A DNA stretch of 6,669 nt. Source: DASQUP01 sp035641235 (GTDB taxonomy: Bacteria > Actinomycetota > CADDZG01 > WHSQ01). The notes under the pieces are model-generated. The model ran no database searches and was not told the origin of the DNA. It saw nothing but the letters and a program-made list of their open reading frames with translations. The stretch is taken from assembly GCA_035641235.1 (NCBI GenBank), contig DASQUP010000306.1, positions 1-6,669 of the forward strand. Reading direction: 5' to 3'. Position 1 is the stretch's first letter; each line of letters starts with the position of its first letter. Of the stretch, positions 5,582 to 6,669 are shown piece by piece. The translations under genes and the position numbers were made by a program.

Positions 5582-5626
5582 CGAAATTAACCCCGAGAAC
5601 CGGCGGTTTTCTCTAAAAAGAATGGC
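5582..5626. repeat. Right boundary repeats of the toxin-antitoxin cassette
   Basis: Begins 8 bases after the toxin stop. CGAAATTAACCCCGA (5582-5596) repeats the left copy directly with one mismatch. CCGGCGG (5600-5606) and AAAAGAATGGC (5616-5626) are exact reverse complements of the left CCGCCGG and GCCATTCTTTT. The order of elements is mirrored around the two genes, spanning 716 bp in total. Confidence 0.55.
5595..5613 (+). terminator. Possible terminator between convergent genes
   Basis: GAGAACC / GGTTTTCTC can form a hairpin with a two-base bulge just after the toxin gene. It lies between the convergent toxin and VOC genes. There is no clear T tract after it, and it overlaps the cassette boundary repeat, so the call is weak. 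Confidence 0.25.
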
Positions 5627-5645
5627 GCACTGCGTGCCCGAGCCC

Positions 5646-6434
5646 TTACTGCGGGATGTTCGGGTCCGGTGTGATCACCGCAAACGCCGCTCCCTGAGGA
5701 TCGGCAACCGAGGCGAACGTTCCCACCGTCTCAGCGAAGTCTGGTCCGAAGTCAACTCGACCGTCGGCGCCCTTGATCTTCTCGACGGTGCCGTTGCAGT
5801 CCTCGGTGTTGAAATACACGGTCCACACCGCGAGGTCGCCGAGGTTCTCCGGAGTGGGCATTGCTCCGCCGCGGCCGGTCTCTCCGGAGTTGAACACCGT
5901 GTACGTGCCGCGCTCCATCGGATACTCCTGAATGGTCCACCCGAAGAGTTCGGTGTAGAAGGCACGCGCCTTCTCGATATCGGGCGTCATGAGTTCGTGC
6001 CAGCCAGTGGTTCCCGCTTCGTTGATCACGCCGTATCCCGCCATCGCCTTCGGCTGCCACAACCCCAGCATGGCGCCGGTTGGGTCGGCGATCACAGCCA
6101 TGCGCCCGAACTCCATCACGTCGAACGCCGGAACGATTACGGTTCCACCGGCACTTGCTGCCTTGGCGGCGAACGAATCGGCATCGTCGACGCTCACATA
6201 CAGGTTCCAGTGTGGAGGAATGCCCTGCGCAGCCTCGTCCTCCCGCTGCTGCCCTGCGGCTGCGACGGCGCGCCCGTCCTTCATGAACGTCGAATATGTC
6301 CCTCCGGGAATCTCGCTAACGTCGACGTCCCATTCGAAGACGCCCGAGTAGAAGTCGCGCGCCGCGGGCTCATCGCTTGTGGAGAGCTCCGCCCAACAGA
6401 ACGTCCCCACCTCGAAACTGTCGACTTTAGACAT
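5646..6434 (-). CDS. Two-domain VOC (glyoxalase/bleomycin-resistance-like) protein
   Basis: A 262-residue cytoplasmic protein made of two tandem vicinal-oxygen-chelate repeats, about residues 9-127 and 144-256. Each starts with the same pattern: GTFCWAEL...AARDFYSGVFEWDV and GTTGWHEL...KARAFYTELFGWTI, and each ends with a D-P-x-G-A segment (ADPTGAMLGLW; ADPQGAAFAVI). Such actinobacterial two-domain proteins resemble the CFP30B-type family, usually without a known reaction. A metal-site histidine is present at the start of the second repeat (WHE, 145-147) but the first repeat has WAE, so at most some of the canonical ligands are retained. The ATG at 6434 has GGGAGG (6447-6442) seven bases before it. 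Its end faces the toxin-antitoxin cassette. Confidence 0.88.
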   Translation of the reverse strand: MSKVDSFEVGTFCWAELSTSDEPAARDFYSGVFEWDVDVSEIPGGTYSTFMKDGRAVAAAGQQREDEAAQGIPPHWNLYVSVDDADSFAAKAASAGGTVIVPAFDVMEFGRMAVIADPTGAMLGLWQPKAMAGYGVINEAGTTGWHELMTPDIEKARAFYTELFGWTIQEYPMERGTYTVFNSGETGRGGAMPTPENLGDLAVWTVYFNTEDCNGTVEKIKGADGRVDFGPDFAETVGTFASVADPQGAAFAVITPDPNIPQ

Positions 6435-6500
6435 CCCTCGACCTCCCTGCTCGAACCTGACCCGCGCGCAAGCTACCGCAAATCCACCTGATGAGAAGGT

Positions 6501-6669
6501 CTAGCGGAGCAGCCTTTCGGCCCGCTCAACCAATTCGCGGTCGGCGCCGGCGTTCAGCAGGTACTGCCGCGTTCCTCCATGGCGCGCCTCGACCTCGTGG
6601 AGGACGGTGGCCATCGCAGAGGCCGGGGTCACGGAGAGCCGTTCGCGGCGCCGGCGTTCGTCCTCGTCT
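6501..6669 (-). CDS. C-terminus of a gene cut by the window edge; tyrosine-phosphatase-like tail
   Basis: The minus strand frame is open from the right edge to TAG at 6503-6501, giving 55 codons. It starts with an acidic/basic run (DEDERRRRERLSV), then reads MATVLHEVEARHGG and RQYLLNAGA, ending in RAERLLR. The pattern of a helix, E-x-x-xGG-xx-YL and a short final helix resembles the C-terminal end of bacterial tyrosine-protein phosphatases of the Y_phosphatase3 type (typically a ...YGS...YL..GL... ending). The active site would lie outside, so the identity is tentative. The stop lies 66 bases before the VOC gene, in the same direction, so co-transcription is possible. Confidence 0.6.
   Translation of the reverse strand, partial: DEDERRRRERLSVTPASAMATVLHEVEARHGGTRQYLLNAGADRELVERAERLLR

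Noticed and set aside
5451..6491. Long plus-strand ORF (346 codons) over the VOC gene and toxin end
   Set aside because: Antisense shadow of the VOC gene; no motif, no ribosome site, and it starts inside the toxin gene.

Overview
The window is GC-rich, uses GTG and TTG starts freely, and looks like a chromosomal segment of a high-GC bacterium. The gene families and start-codon habits fit Actinomycetota best, possibly a deep-branching class such as Thermoleophilia. This is an inference; no marker gene is present to settle it.

Left part (1-1945, minus strand): a membrane-bound diguanylate cyclase (GGDEF domain with an intact RxxD inhibitory site) runs off the left edge. Its 5' leader carries a clear GEMM-I cyclic-di-GMP riboswitch that ends directly at the Shine-Dalgarno sequence. 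The enzyme's own product therefore probably controls its expression, in addition to allosteric product inhibition. Upstream lie a weak sigma-28-like promoter candidate, a small spaced repeat and a terminator-like hairpin.

Middle part (1946-4910): a TetR-family repressor and a phenylacetate-CoA-ligase-like adenylating enzyme form a translationally coupled minus-strand operon (TTGA overlap). Divergently, on the plus strand, lies the most notable gene of the window: a CTP-synthase-C-terminal-like (class I glutamine amidotransferase fold) selenoprotein. Its nucleophile codon is an in-frame TGA, followed at the right distance by a perfect 7-bp stem-loop of bacterial SECIS type. Ordinary gene calling splits it into two ORFs. 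The divergent intergenic region holds three ATACC-n3-GGTAT half-palindrome operators at an exact 17-bp period, so the TetR protein may control both transcription units.

Right part (4911-6669): a compact toxin-antitoxin pair (ribbon-helix-helix antitoxin, MazF/PemK-type toxin) sits between convergent genes. It has an apparently leaderless promoter with a 24-bp palindromic operator between -35 and -10. The pair is bracketed by an 11-bp perfect inverted repeat, a second inverted 7-mer and a 14/15 direct repeat, which suggests an inserted cassette. Beyond it, on the minus strand, are a two-domain VOC (glyoxalase-like) protein and the C-terminal 55 codons of another gene, possibly a tyrosine-phosphatase-like protein.
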